From positions 62,001 through 126,000 of the forward strand of contig JAPOVV010000077.1 of NCBI GenBank assembly GCA_026707945.1: a DNA stretch of 64,000 nucleotides, read 5' to 3'. A program made the position numbers and the translations under genes. Shown in pieces: positions 37,126-46,810 of this stretch (positions are counted from its first letter, which is position 1; every line of letters starts with the position of its first letter). Under the pieces are notes generated by a model that worked only from the letters and a program-made list of their open reading frames with translations, was not told the DNA's origin and made no database searches. The DNA comes from Gammaproteobacteria bacterium (GTDB lineage: Bacteria > Pseudomonadota > Gammaproteobacteria > Pseudomonadales > Azotimanducaceae).

Positions 37126-38877
37126 TCACGAAGTGCCGTCCACACGAACCGTTAGGATGTCTACGTCGTAATACTGTCGATGACGAACGTCATCAGCTAG
37201 GTGGCGAAGTAGCCTGAGCGAAACATCGCGTTCAATTGATTCCTCGGTTGCTGTTTCTCCAAGCACAGCAAGACGATCCTCAATATTCTCGTGACCTCCT
37301 GCCGCGATGAATTCAAGCTCCACGGCGTTACTCTCTCTATGTACAACCAGTAGCAAGCGTCGATCGCTTACAGTGGCTTCCTGATCGTTCCTTAAGAGCG
37401 TATGTATCGATTCTTCGATGATTGCATCAATTCGCTCACTCAATTTCGTGGACCATTCGTGTCGTGATGTCAAATCAGAAACAAATTCACGCATAACGGA
37501 TAGCGAAGATATCGAGAGCGAAGATTCAAACCTATCGCGACGTGACGACGTAGCGACCAGTACAGCCGAGAGCAGTATCGCGATCAAACCGCCGGTCGTA
37601 AGCGCATTGTTAAACATACCGCCGGCGAAAGACGCGACGAACTCCGGAAATATGAACCCGTATTGGCACCCGGCGCCGATCCAAAAAGCGAGACCAATGA
37701 TCATTCCTTGACGTTGATCCACTCGTTCTGAAACTGCCATTTTTAAACCGACCGTAAACGTCGTCGCGAGCATTACGGTCACATATCCTGCGTAGACCGG
37801 GGCAGGTACCGCCAATATCAAAGCCACGACCTTTGGGCAAAAGGCTAACAGAACAATCCCGATACCGTAGAAGACTCCGACCGTCCGAGAGGCAACACCG
37901 GTCAGTTGAATGCGTGCGACGGAGCCAGAGTTTGCGCAGTTCGGCATTGTTCCAACGAGACCAGCCGCCACGTTTGATGCCGCGTCCGCAGCCAGCGTAC
38001 CTTGTACAGGGCGGAAATCCATCGTGCGTTGGTTTCTCCACGAGACTGATTGAATTGCAAGCGAGCTACTCATCGCCCGAATCGAGCAAATAAGAAAGAG
38101 CAATACGAATGCCGGGGCTAACGCGAGGAAGGACTCGAAATCGATTGCGGGCGTTCCCGCGTTGAAATTAGTCGGCCAGCCAGTAGGTATTCCGACCCAG
38201 GCCGCATTAACAATGCGTTGTGTGTCATATGCATCAAAATACAGTGCAACACACGAACCGGTAAAAATCGCCAACAACGGAGCCCAAGATCGAAGGTTCG
38301 CCCCTCCTTTCAAATTGATGCCCCCTATCACGAGAATAGCGACTCCTGCGCATACAGGTGCGACAGCGTTTGAGTGCGACGCAGGCAGATCGTCAAACAT
38401 ACCGAATATCACAGGGAAGACCGTTACGGGAATCAACATCAATGCGGTACCAGAAACGGTTGGCGTAAGAAGCCGCCGCAGGAGTGAGATCCTTAATGCA
38501 AACGCAAATTGAACTACGGCTGCAGTAAAAGTAAGGGCAGCTAGTAACGTCAGACCACCGAACGCTAACGCGTCTGCCGTAACGGCGATCGCAGCCGTTG
38601 GCGGACAGAGCGCTGTGACGTAGCCCGAACCAAACCTACCTATCGGACGCGCATGCAGCACCATAACGGCACCACAGATAATCATGGTTGCGAAAACTGC
38701 CCAAACCGTCGTTGATTCTTCCATCCCGCCCGCACGAAACGCGACGGCTGGAATCAACATCACGGCGCTAAGCGAGAGCAACGCGAATTGAAACCCAATA
38801 CCCACCGTTAGTCGAAGCGGCGGGTTTTCGTCTACTTGATAAGAGAGCTTCGCTTCTTGGTCAGCATCGTTAGCCAT
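37126..38877 (-). CDS. NCS2 nucleobase permease with a C-terminal GHKL-like domain
   Basis: This 583-residue protein starts at the ATG at 38877 after an AGGTGGG site. Residues about 20-450 form an uracil-xanthine permease (NCS2/SLC23) with about 14 helices and the motifs YVTALCPPTAAI, NLKGGANLRSW and MPNCANSGSVARIQLTGVASR. Residues about 460-583 form a soluble domain that looks like a degenerate HATPase_c_2 (RsbW-like) fold: ERIDAIIEESIHTLL, VELEFIAAGGHENIEDRL and SLRLLRHLADDV. The key Asn of an N-box is not seen. Ordinary NCS2 permeases end after the last helix. It likely imports a purine, pyrimidine or related ring compound; the tail may regulate it. Confidence 0.88.
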   Translation of the reverse strand: MANDADQEAKLSYQVDENPPLRLTVGIGFQFALLSLSAVMLIPAVAFRAGGMEESTTVWAVFATMIICGAVMVLHARPIGRFGSGYVTALCPPTAAIAVTADALAFGGLTLLAALTFTAAVVQFAFALRISLLRRLLTPTVSGTALMLIPVTVFPVIFGMFDDLPASHSNAVAPVCAGVAILVIGGINLKGGANLRSWAPLLAIFTGSCVALYFDAYDTQRIVNAAWVGIPTGWPTNFNAGTPAIDFESFLALAPAFVLLFLICSIRAMSSSLAIQSVSWRNQRTMDFRPVQGTLAADAASNVAAGLVGTMPNCANSGSVARIQLTGVASRTVGVFYGIGIVLLAFCPKVVALILAVPAPVYAGYVTVMLATTFTVGLKMAVSERVDQRQGMIIGLAFWIGAGCQYGFIFPEFVASFAGGMFNNALTTGGLIAILLSAVLVATSSRRDRFESSLSISSLSVMREFVSDLTSRHEWSTKLSERIDAIIEESIHTLLRNDQEATVSDRRLLLVVHRESNAVELEFIAAGGHENIEDRLAVLGETATEESIERDVSLRLLRHLADDVRHRQYYDVDILTVRVDGTS

Positions 38878-38990
38878 CGTACCCACCTACGCTCAATCGC
38901 AAGTCGTCGCTACAAGGCACATCCGTATTTTTAGTTCGGTGAGATTTCAAGGTATCAATGACAGTTTTGGATCACTTCCGTCCTGCACTC

Positions 38991-39755
38991 TTATAGGACT
39001 CCCGGAATCAATGCAGCTCGCTTTTTCGGAAACGTCTCAAATTTCTCACGATACCAATCGCGGCGCCATAGTGCCCTCGGAACTAAATTGGCGATCGTCC
39101 AGAGTGCAAAAGCAAATCCGGGCAGCGACCATGTCAACAACGCGAAACCAATCCACTCGATCATCTCACCCGCGAGGTTAGGGCAGCAAATGTGATTGAA
39201 CGGTCCGCCAGACGGAAATACCCGATCCCCTTTCGCCTCCATTCGCAATCGTCGCATTCGGTAGTCGCTCCAAACATTGAGTTTTGCACCAACAATGAAT
39301 AACAAGATGCCGACGATGGCGCGCGGGTCAAGCAACCACTGTTCAGGATAATCGGCGGCGAATGCCATATACCAACCCAACAGGCCGCCATTGATTAAAT
39401 TGAAGCTGATAGACGAGACGACTAACGACATTGATACGAAGCCTTCACGTTTTGGGATCAGCCAACACCAAATTAAGCTTCGATGCACGTAGTGGAGAAG
39501 CCAAAGTGCAAGTACGACATCGCCGACTAAATGGCGATTTCCAACGATTAAGTAAATTGCCGGGTAGGTGAGCAATGCAGGTAGCTCATAGACAAACCAA
39601 CCCAATTGGGCATTCATCTGGGCACCGAGTCCGCTTGTACCTAATCTACCAACCGGATCCCACCTTAGCACACCCACGACCAATGTTGGAATGGCTCCCA
39701 ACGCCCAGACAACGCAGACAGTGGTCAGTAACGACGGAGACTGACTCACGTCCAT
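38991..39755 (-). CDS. Steroid 5-alpha-reductase-like membrane protein
   Basis: This 254-residue protein has six to seven membrane segments and the C-terminal steroid dehydrogenase signature (PF02544-like): GDRVFPSGGPFNHICCPNLA, AGEMIEWIGFALLTW and RALWRRDWYREKF. In animals these enzymes reduce 3-oxo-4-ene steroids with NADPH; bacterial homologues are poorly known and some act on other polyprenyl-like substrates. The N-terminus also fits (HRSLIWCWLIPKREG). A GAGG site lies 8 bases before the ATG. An unknown membrane protein gene lies just upstream on the same strand, 34 bases away. Confidence 0.82.
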   Translation of the reverse strand: MDVSQSPSLLTTVCVVWALGAIPTLVVGVLRWDPVGRLGTSGLGAQMNAQLGWFVYELPALLTYPAIYLIVGNRHLVGDVVLALWLLHYVHRSLIWCWLIPKREGFVSMSLVVSSISFNLINGGLLGWYMAFAADYPEQWLLDPRAIVGILLFIVGAKLNVWSDYRMRRLRMEAKGDRVFPSGGPFNHICCPNLAGEMIEWIGFALLTWSLPGFAFALWTIANLVPRALWRRDWYREKFETFPKKRAALIPGVL

Positions 39756-39789
39756 AACACTACCTCGTACATCACACGCTTAACTGAGG

Positions 39790-40461
39790 CTAGAACCCGA
39801 GAACGCTGTAGTTTTGATCGAGGATGAGTCTTACAGAAACATAGAACCCTAAAACGGCACAAAGGATCCAACCGCCGTTTATCACCCAAATGAATAGAAA
39901 TGCGTCGGACACAGGAACCGATTTGTAGTGGCCGCCAACATAAAAACTCGCCGAGTACATGATCGTGCCAAAAATCCATTGATGAAAGAGCGCGATCCCG
40001 ACTACACCCGTAATAAGAGGCGGAATAAACGGCGACGAAAAGGTAACCAGTAATAAAACGGACGGAATGAATGTCCAGAATCCGTTCCAAATGTCCGTAT
40101 TGAAACCACAGGAAGTTTTGTCTGTGTACGCAGGATCGGTTACAGAGTAAACGGAATATATTTCGGACCAAAAAGTCAGCGAAAAAACCTTAGACGCTGA
40201 AAGACGTGTGAACATGAACGCCTTTGACGCCGAGGCACCTACTCGCTCCCCCTGTTCACGCCAATGGTCGACACGCGTGCCTACGTAGTCTCGACGAACG
40301 AATAGACACCACTGCCACAAACACACCAAGATATTTACGGATAGGAATATGGAAAGGACGACGTGAATCGCGTCGAATGAATCGACAGTCGCGTATCGCG
40401 ACGCAATTGCGGCACCCGCAACAACAATGAGAAAGGACGTCAGAAGAGACCAAACTGGCAT
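39790..40461 (-). CDS. Membrane protein of unknown function
   Basis: This 223-residue protein has five to six hydrophobic segments and no recognised motif. Segments include the first 25 residues, FDAIHVVLSIFLSVNILVCL, and three in the C-terminal half (FIPSVLLLVTFSSPFIPPLI, FLFIWVINGGWILCAVLGFY). A soluble loop with KTSCGFNTDIWNGFW separates the halves. It is 34 bases upstream of the steroid-5-alpha-reductase-like gene on the same strand and may be its partner. No ribosome site is obvious before the ATG. Confidence 0.55.
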   Translation of the reverse strand: MPVWSLLTSFLIVVAGAAIASRYATVDSFDAIHVVLSIFLSVNILVCLWQWCLFVRRDYVGTRVDHWREQGERVGASASKAFMFTRLSASKVFSLTFWSEIYSVYSVTDPAYTDKTSCGFNTDIWNGFWTFIPSVLLLVTFSSPFIPPLITGVVGIALFHQWIFGTIMYSASFYVGGHYKSVPVSDAFLFIWVINGGWILCAVLGFYVSVRLILDQNYSVLGF

Positions 40462-40657
40462 AGCGAACGCCTAATCGAATTTCGTTAGATTTTAATGATC
40501 ACTTTGTTTTTATCAGTGTTTCCACAGAAATCAGGCTAAATTAATGGGTGGCCTAACGCGTTAATGGCTAACGAGAAATAAAGCCGGTTGCGACCGCTCT
40601 CGCATCGATTTGTTTGTGGGACCAAACGTCCCGATCTTGAATTTCTATCTCCCTCTT

Positions 40658-41335
40658 TTATTCGGCATACGGTTCGTCCATAGGCACAAACTCTTTTTCT
40701 TTTAATGCTTGCTTAGTCCATACCTTCATCGAACGGGTATTAAGAAGAGCTCGTTGATATTCCTGAGCTTCCCCGGCGAGACTAACTTCATAAGTGACGA
40801 AGCGTGACGCTACCGGAGCAAAAAAAGCGTCTGCAGCCGAAAATTCACCAAACAAGAATTCGCCACCTTCAGCGAACTCGCGGCGAGTATTCACCCAAAA
40901 TTCGGATAAACGTTCGATTTCTTCAGCCACTTCAGGATTCATTCCTTTACCAGGATATCTAGATCGAATGTTCATGGGCATCGCAGTGCGAAGAGCGAGG
41001 TAACCCGAATGAAAGTTCGCGACGAGCGACCTCGCTCGAGATCGTTTTCGAACGTCACTTGGCCAGACGTTCGCATCCGGGTGTAGCTCGTTGAGTCGCT
41101 CCAGTATGGCAATCGTGTCAAATGTGACGAATCCTTCGCCCAGCTTGCCTTCCCACAGTGCAGGCACTAGCCCAGTTGGCGAAAGCAACGCGATGTTCTG
41201 ATCCCAGTCCGTAGAGTCAAACTTCAACATCCGTTCCTCAAACGGTATACCAAGCTCGGTCATCACCAGCCAAGGACGAAGCGACCACGACGAATAGTTT
41301 TTGTTTGCTATGACGAGCGTGAGCGGCTCAGACAT
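40658..41335 (-). CDS. Glutathione S-transferase family protein
   Basis: This 225-residue protein has the thioredoxin-fold N-terminal domain (LVIANKNYSSWSLRPWLVM, with a Ser/Tyr in the glutathione-activating position, then SPTGLVPALWEG and TFDTIAILERLNEL) and an all-helical C-terminal domain (FLFGEFSAADAFFAPVASRF). It most resembles YfcF-like GSTs. It would conjugate or reduce with glutathione in the cytoplasm; the substrate is unknown. The gene is alone on the minus strand. Confidence 0.9.
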   Translation of the reverse strand: MSEPLTLVIANKNYSSWSLRPWLVMTELGIPFEERMLKFDSTDWDQNIALLSPTGLVPALWEGKLGEGFVTFDTIAILERLNELHPDANVWPSDVRKRSRARSLVANFHSGYLALRTAMPMNIRSRYPGKGMNPEVAEEIERLSEFWVNTRREFAEGGEFLFGEFSAADAFFAPVASRFVTYEVSLAGEAQEYQRALLNTRSMKVWTKQALKEKEFVPMDEPYAE

Positions 41336-41507
41336 GAACTATTTTGGTACCCTGTGAAATTACTTTGATGGAGTGAATCCTGAGATTTGGCGAGTCAACA
41401 ACGGTCAATAGCGCAATAAAAAAAATGGATTGTCAATTTATAGGCGTGTTACGAAGTTACGCATTTCGAGTACAGGCACGACTACGATGATTTTGATGTG
41501 CACTGAG

Positions 41508-42818
41508 TCACTTGACAGCATTCCTCACTATATCTCGCATTCGATTTGCTGCGTCGGACTGGAGAAATTGGTCGTTCTTCATCAGACGTTCATTTTCTTG
41601 AGCAATTTCCCAAGGTACTTTTCCCTCGTCGTTTTTCTGGCGCGCATCCGCTCCCACGCTTAATAAGGCAACGATCGCCGCTTCACACTCAAGAGAACCG
41701 CAAGACAAGCTGCTTGAAAGAGCGAGATGCAGAGGCGTGTCACCGTCATCATCTTTCGCATTCACGTCTGCTCCGTGAGCAATATATATGTCGAGAACGT
41801 CGTTTGCCCCTTGTTTCGTTCCAATTCCAGAATAAAGGTAATGCAATGGCGTTCGGCCGCGAGCATCTAGCGCTCTCACGCCCGCTCCTGCATTAATCAA
41901 TAACTCGATTACGTCGGAATTGAATGTCCGATAACCAATATCATGCAGTGGCGTCTTTCCCCACTTGTCACGCGCGCTGATGTTTGCCCCACGTTTAAGA
42001 AGAATTTCAGTAGAACTCGCATTTCGAGCATAAAACAACGGTGTTCGTCCGACGTCATCCACCGGTATCGGGTCGGCTCCTTCGTTGAGGAGAAGCTCGA
42101 ATACATCATCATTCGCAGTCCGAAGTGCCATAACCAGCGGCGTCCAGCCATGGATATCCCGCGCTTCAAGCTCGGCACCGTTTTGAATCAATACCTTCGA
42201 GACGTCTCGGTTCGTATTGCTGGCAGCAGCCAAATGGAGTGGCGTCCACTTTCGCCACTCCTCCACATTTGGATCGACTCCCTTGTCAATCAACTGCTGA
42301 ATGACGGATACGTCATCTGTCGACATCGCAGCGAAATGGAGTGGTGTTTGAGCGTAGAAATCACCTAAATACGGTTTCGCGCCAAGACGAAGCAACGTAC
42401 CTACGACCTCTGAATTTCTCCGGATACTAGCCGCGTAGTGCAGCGCGGTTCTTTGCATGTCGTTTTTTGTGTTCGGATCTGCGCCTGCGTCAATCAACAA
42501 TTCAATCGCAGCCCAATCCTGCGTGAATTTCGCCGCGTGATGCAGCGGAGTGGTGCCCTCTTCGTCACGTACCTTCGGGTCCGATCCGTTCTCGAGGCAG
42601 AGTTTGACCGTATCGACGGCAGCCAATTCAAAGAAAACTGGAGAGTTCCAAAACTTGCAGAGATCCGTATCGAGCAACGCGGACCCCTCAACGTTAACGT
42701 TTCGTTCCAGCGGTCGGTCGACATCGATTTTCGCATACAGAACGCTGGTGATGGCTATGACTAGCACCGCCGATACGAGTCGCCGCACGGTAATTGCCTG
42801 AAGCTTTAGCTGATTCAC
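41508..42818 (-). CDS. Ankyrin repeat protein with N-terminal membrane or signal segment
   Basis: The open frame begins at 43025 but would overlap the divergent methyltransferase gene. A GTG at 42818 or 42788 is more likely, placing a hydrophobic helix (LVSAVLVIAITSVLYA) at the N-terminus. After a 40-residue linker come ten to eleven ankyrin repeats with the usual TPLHxAA pattern, for example GTTPLHHAAKFTQD, RTALHYAAS, QTPLHFAAMS, WTPLHLAAAS and DTPLHLALS. They mediate protein binding, probably in the periplasm. The length is about 436 residues from 42818. Nothing else identifies the partner. Confidence 0.85.
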   Translation of the reverse strand: MNQLKLQAITVRRLVSAVLVIAITSVLYAKIDVDRPLERNVNVEGSALLDTDLCKFWNSPVFFELAAVDTVKLCLENGSDPKVRDEEGTTPLHHAAKFTQDWAAIELLIDAGADPNTKNDMQRTALHYAASIRRNSEVVGTLLRLGAKPYLGDFYAQTPLHFAAMSTDDVSVIQQLIDKGVDPNVEEWRKWTPLHLAAASNTNRDVSKVLIQNGAELEARDIHGWTPLVMALRTANDDVFELLLNEGADPIPVDDVGRTPLFYARNASSTEILLKRGANISARDKWGKTPLHDIGYRTFNSDVIELLINAGAGVRALDARGRTPLHYLYSGIGTKQGANDVLDIYIAHGADVNAKDDDGDTPLHLALSSSLSCGSLECEAAIVALLSVGADARQKNDEGKVPWEIAQENERLMKNDQFLQSDAANRMRDIVRNAVK

Positions 42819-42983
42819 GCATATTAAAACCCAATTGAGCGTCTTCGCATCGCGACTAGCGCACTCAAACCGTGCGGTCGAACAAGCAGTTCGAACTACG
42901 TTTAGTTCAATTGATTGGGCACGATTCTGTGCAGATTCGATTTTTCTAAACTTCGCGCCATCTTTATTCGAAGAGCTCGACTC

Positions 42984-43817
42984 TTGGGTTACGATCCCAA
43001 ATTCCCTCGTAAATACTACGACCAATTAGCTGACGACGAGTGGACACGTCTGACTCGTAATCGGCGTGGCGAACTGAATTACCTCGTTCATATAGATGTG
43101 TTACGACAGCACATTACTTCTGATATGGACGTCCTAGAAATCGGTGCTGGCGCGGGTATCTTCACGAAGGAACTAGCACACATGACACAAAGGTTGGTTG
43201 TCGCCGACCTTTCTGATGTCCAACTTGAGCTCAATAGAGCGCACATGCGTGAACTTGGTATCGAAGATCTCGTAGACGAATACCGAGTCCTCGATTTGGT
43301 AGACCTAGGCGAAATCAATGACGCATCGTTTGATGCCGTGGTTTGTATAGGAGGTCCTCTGAGTTATTTGCTCGATCAGGCAAAGACCGGCATTCAAGAA
43401 ATCTTGCGCGTCTTAAAACCCGGCGGGATCGCAATCGTAGGTGTGATGAACCTTATAAACACCTTAATTCGTTTTATGGGAACTCTCGTACCTCATCGAG
43501 ATGAGATTGGTATCGACAACTTACGTTGGGTTCTTGAAACCGGTATTCAAGACGTCGAGCACAATCCTCAAAGTGAGCACTATTGCCATATGATGACCAG
43601 CGAAGATCTTGACGCGCTGCTCGCAGATGAAAGTATCGAAATCTTGGAGAAACGCGCGACGGGAATACTGAGCCTTGCAGCGGAAGAGGCATTGACTGAC
43701 GTACATAAGGACGACGAGTTGTGGAAACTCATTGTCGAACGGGAGCTTGCTTGGTCAAAACTCCCAGGTGCATTGGACCTTGGGTCCAACATCGTCTATG
43801 TAGTACGTAAGAGATAA
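42984..43817 (+). CDS. SAM-dependent methyltransferase (class I)
   Basis: The class I methyltransferase core is clear: VLEIGAGAGIFTKELAH (motif I), VVADLSDVQLELNRAHM (motif post-I), DAVVCIGGPLSYLLD and LRVLKPGGIAIVG. The reading frame is open from a TTG at 42915, but sequence typical of the family begins at YYDQLADDEWTRLTRNRRGE, so a TTG at 42984 with GAAGAG upstream is proposed (277 residues). The acceptor substrate is unknown. The gene diverges from the ankyrin gene and a Cache protein gene follows 39 bases after its stop. Confidence 0.85.
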   Translation: MGYDPKFPRKYYDQLADDEWTRLTRNRRGELNYLVHIDVLRQHITSDMDVLEIGAGAGIFTKELAHMTQRLVVADLSDVQLELNRAHMRELGIEDLVDEYRVLDLVDLGEINDASFDAVVCIGGPLSYLLDQAKTGIQEILRVLKPGGIAIVGVMNLINTLIRFMGTLVPHRDEIGIDNLRWVLETGIQDVEHNPQSEHYCHMMTSEDLDALLADESIEILEKRATGILSLAAEEALTDVHKDDELWKLIVERELAWSKLPGALDLGSNIVYVVRKR

Positions 43818-43856
43818 GCTAACTGGTCAACCCACTACAAACCGCACGTACTCAAA

Positions 43857-44435
43857 ATGCGTTCTAACCAAATGCAAAAACCAACTCGACCTTCCAAGCC
43901 AAAGCGAAAAGGGACAATCGAAGTTACCTGTCGATTCTTCTTCAGCGTCGCGTTGCTATTTGCACTACTCGCGACTACTCAAGCCTGTCAAACGTCTACA
44001 GCACAAGACGATGTAACGAAAGACCAAGTTGAAGTTGCGCTGAATACCTTGATTGCGAAATTCAGAACCGAGAGACCCGTAGATGCTAAAGCGTACGCGG
44101 GCCACTTGAAAAGCTACTTGGAAGCCAATCCCACCTTCTATGGTGCTGCCGCCGCAATTCTGGACGAAAATCGAAACGTCATTGCTTGTCCGTACGTCTA
44201 CCGAGCGTCTGGCGGGTTCCAAACACTCGACCTTGCAACACCCGATTACGATATCGAGAATCAGGCATGGTTCTCCGAACCACTGTCAAGGGAAAAAGGA
44301 AATTGGACAGCTCCTTACTTCGACGAAGGTGGCGGTGAGATTTGGATGATCACTTACTCAGTTCCTGCTCGTGACGCGCAAGGTATATTCGCAATCGTGA
44401 CCACCGATTTATCGTTGAATACACCGTCAAACTAG
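43857..44435 (+). CDS. Exported Cache-domain protein
   Basis: This 192-residue protein has a basic N-terminus and a hydrophobic segment (FFFSVALLFALLATTQACQT); the Cys is not in a perfect lipobox, so it is exported or perhaps lipidated. The rest is a small-molecule-binding Cache/PDC fold: TFYGAAAAILDENRNVIACP, a YRASGG segment, WFSEPLSREKGNWTAPYFDEGGG and VTTDLSL. These domains are normally the sensory part of chemoreceptors, kinases or SpoIIE phosphatases; here there is no output domain, so it may be a free periplasmic binding protein. It follows the methyltransferase gene by 39 bases. Confidence 0.75.
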   Translation: MRSNQMQKPTRPSKPKRKGTIEVTCRFFFSVALLFALLATTQACQTSTAQDDVTKDQVEVALNTLIAKFRTERPVDAKAYAGHLKSYLEANPTFYGAAAAILDENRNVIACPYVYRASGGFQTLDLATPDYDIENQAWFSEPLSREKGNWTAPYFDEGGGEIWMITYSVPARDAQGIFAIVTTDLSLNTPSN

Positions 44436-44447
44436 CACAACAATCTG

Positions 44448-44804
44448 CTAATCGTCAGGATCGGAACCAAACCGCAGCACGTTTCCGTCCGGGTCCTCGA
44501 CTTGTAGCTCAAGCGCCCATGGATAGTTAGTCGGGGTCATGCGGATGATCGCGCCACGCGATTGGTATAGCTCGTACACAGTTCGAACATTGCCAACGCC
44601 TATCCAGACCCAAGTTCCTGGCTGACCTTGGTAGTTTTGAGCAAGGTATATTCCGTTTCCAGCTAATGAGACGCTGGTGAAATCGCCTGTATTCCACGCT
44701 GCAGCCTCAAATCCCAATAAGTCGGTGTAGTAATTCACGGACCGTGCCAAGTCACTTACACAGAGTATCGGGTCGATCATCTCAACATTCGTCGGAAAAC
44801 TCAT
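44448..44804 (-). CDS. Glyoxalase/bleomycin-resistance-type VOC protein
   Basis: This 118-residue single VOC module begins with MIDPILCVSDLARSVNYYTD and LLGFEAAAW and ends with WALELQVEDPDGNVLRFGS, both hallmarks. It would dimerise and bind a metal or small molecule. Members range from resistance proteins to lyases; the substrate is unknown. The GAGG site lies 10 bases before the ATG. It converges on the Cache gene with a 12-base gap. Confidence 0.88.
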   Translation of the reverse strand: MSFPTNVEMIDPILCVSDLARSVNYYTDLLGFEAAAWNTGDFTSVSLAGNGIYLAQNYQGQPGTWVWIGVGNVRTVYELYQSRGAIIRMTPTNYPWALELQVEDPDGNVLRFGSDPDD

Positions 44805-44986
44805 CGGTTCAAATCCTCGAATAACGAACTTAGATTTGGCGTCGTAAATCGAAAAACAGTTTCGATTCTACGTTAGCAACTTAGCTAGTGCGGTAACCGA
44901 AATCGTGTACTCGGCGAATCGGCGTATTTCTGATGTTCTCCGGGAATTGAGCCATCGCACTAAACTTCAACACTTACGCGGATCCC

Positions 44987-46363
44987 GTGAAAAGCAAAGT
45001 GAACGCGACTGCCGACGCCCCTATACCACCACCTTACGATCCTGAAGCGGCTTTCAGCACTAAGCAAAAACCGGTACAGACACCGTTATCTCTAACGCCC
45101 GATCTCGATCCCCCAGGTGCCGATCGCTTAGGACTAACTCAAGAAGAAATCACGCAGTTTAGAGAAAAGGGCTACGTGATTAAGCGTGCGCTAATTCCTA
45201 AAGAAACATTCAAGCCGTTTCACGATCTCTGGTGGCAGCAACCCCCGATACGCGCCGCCAAACTTGACCCAAATAGACCTGAGTCATGGGTTTCACCAGG
45301 GCGTTTTTGGCCTGACGAAAACCGCTGGTCGCTGCCTGAAAACTGGATGGGAAAAGGCATTTGGCCCTCGCCAGAAGACGAACGTTTTGGTGCAGAGAAG
45401 GGAGAACGCGTCGGTCGCCTGCCACACAAACTGACCCGCGACACCGGTAACTACGTCTGGCGGTGGCACGGTATCGGTCATGACCCGGAGTTCGTCCGTG
45501 CGACTTCGGCACATCCCAACGTCCTTTACATGATCGAAGCGCTAATGGGAGGACCTGTCAAGTTACCACACCGCAATCGTGGGATTTACTCGGTGTTCCC
45601 TCGCTTACCAGATGATCCAGAAACTAGACTCGGTCCGCACATGGATCAGAACATGACCGAGATGCAAGTTGTCACTTACATTGACGACGTGGAACCGAGT
45701 TCTGGTGGCTTCACGATTTACCCGGAATCACCTCAGCTTCTCTACCCGACGTCACAACAAGCTCACAACTTTGTGGCAACGGACGCATCAACGGAAGTGA
45801 TGGACCACATTAAAGAGGAAATACAGCCCATCGAGTTCTGTGGCAAAGCGGGTGATGTCATTTTCTGTCACGGGTGGGTGGTTCATTCTGCCGGGATTCA
45901 CAAGGGAGATCGGATAAGGAAAGCCGTCGTGCAGGACTTTAATCGTGTGCGCGAACGCAGCCACATGAGGTGGACTGCTGCAGGTAAGCATGGCGGTGTA
46001 CGAATCAACTGCTCGATGGACGGTATTTTCAAAATCTCCGCTGACCATGGCGACGATCCGAGCGATGGCATGCGCGAAGTCACAAATCAGTGGATCATGG
46101 ATTCGAACGAGTTCGTGCTTTCCAGGCGACCGCCATTTCAGGATATGCTTGAAGAATGGAATCTTGGTGAACGACCCGTTGAACGCAACGTCATAAACGA
46201 GCCTCCATGGTGGCAAAAGTACAACCTACCGTTACTTCCAACAGGGGTAGTTCCACGAGGCGGCGGCGGAACGCCCGCGGTGCCCTTACAGTCCGTAGCG
46301 AATTACGAAGGTGATGGCATATGGCGAGTCACTTCAAGAGCTAACGATTGGATGCAAAAATGA
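44987..46363 (+). CDS. Phytanoyl-CoA dioxygenase-family protein (PhyH-4)
   Basis: This 458-residue protein is a long PhyH member. It has an N-terminal extension, then LTQEEITQFREKGYVIKRAL (about residue 50), iron ligands H218 and D220 (LGPHMDQNM) and H300 (WVVHSAGIHKG) followed by R307-like residues. SSGGFTIYPESPQ is the usual connecting loop. About 130 C-terminal residues, rich in Trp and Pro, lie beyond the catalytic core and end in a VPRGGGGTP stretch. It starts at a GTG. The gene is alone on its strand and is followed by 447 bases without a gene. Confidence 0.85.
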   Translation: MKSKVNATADAPIPPPYDPEAAFSTKQKPVQTPLSLTPDLDPPGADRLGLTQEEITQFREKGYVIKRALIPKETFKPFHDLWWQQPPIRAAKLDPNRPESWVSPGRFWPDENRWSLPENWMGKGIWPSPEDERFGAEKGERVGRLPHKLTRDTGNYVWRWHGIGHDPEFVRATSAHPNVLYMIEALMGGPVKLPHRNRGIYSVFPRLPDDPETRLGPHMDQNMTEMQVVTYIDDVEPSSGGFTIYPESPQLLYPTSQQAHNFVATDASTEVMDHIKEEIQPIEFCGKAGDVIFCHGWVVHSAGIHKGDRIRKAVVQDFNRVRERSHMRWTAAGKHGGVRINCSMDGIFKISADHGDDPSDGMREVTNQWIMDSNEFVLSRRPPFQDMLEEWNLGERPVERNVINEPPWWQKYNLPLLPTGVVPRGGGGTPAVPLQSVANYEGDGIWRVTSRANDWMQK

Positions 46364-46810
46364 ACCCCATCGCCTCTTACTTAACGCATTAATCGTTAAT
46401 CGACGGAGGCACAGGCACGTTCTTGTACGAACGCGAAGTACAGAGCGTGTCGCAAATTCCGTAAAAGCGGGTGCCAGAACGCGCTCCTTAAGACTCCTCA
46501 TTTGTTACTAATAGCTGCACCAACATAAATAGATAGCACGCCAATCAATGTACTCTGTCGTCAGGGTTTCTTTCATCCAAATCCACGTTTATAACAAGGA
46601 AATCAGTGCCAAGTGAAATCCTTAAGCCGAGCGCGGTTCAACAAGCTAACTAACTAGCTCAACACGCCCGCAGAAAACTCACTAACAAACAATTGACGAA
46701 TTACTGATTTAGCTGATACTTTTATGCTGTACCAAGCGAGCGTAATTCGCGGAGGGCGGATTCGTTCGTAGGTTGCGACCGGTACCGTTGTCTTCAAAGG
46801 AGACAAAACA
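46364..46810. promoter_or_regulatory. Non-coding stretch with a possible promoter
   Basis: No gene is seen in these 447 bases. TTGACG (46693-46698) and GATACT (46715-46720) with a 16-base spacer form a plausible sigma-70 promoter about 90 bases before the ATG of the small membrane protein at 46811. This gives it a long leader. AAAGGAG precedes the start codon. Confidence 0.35.
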
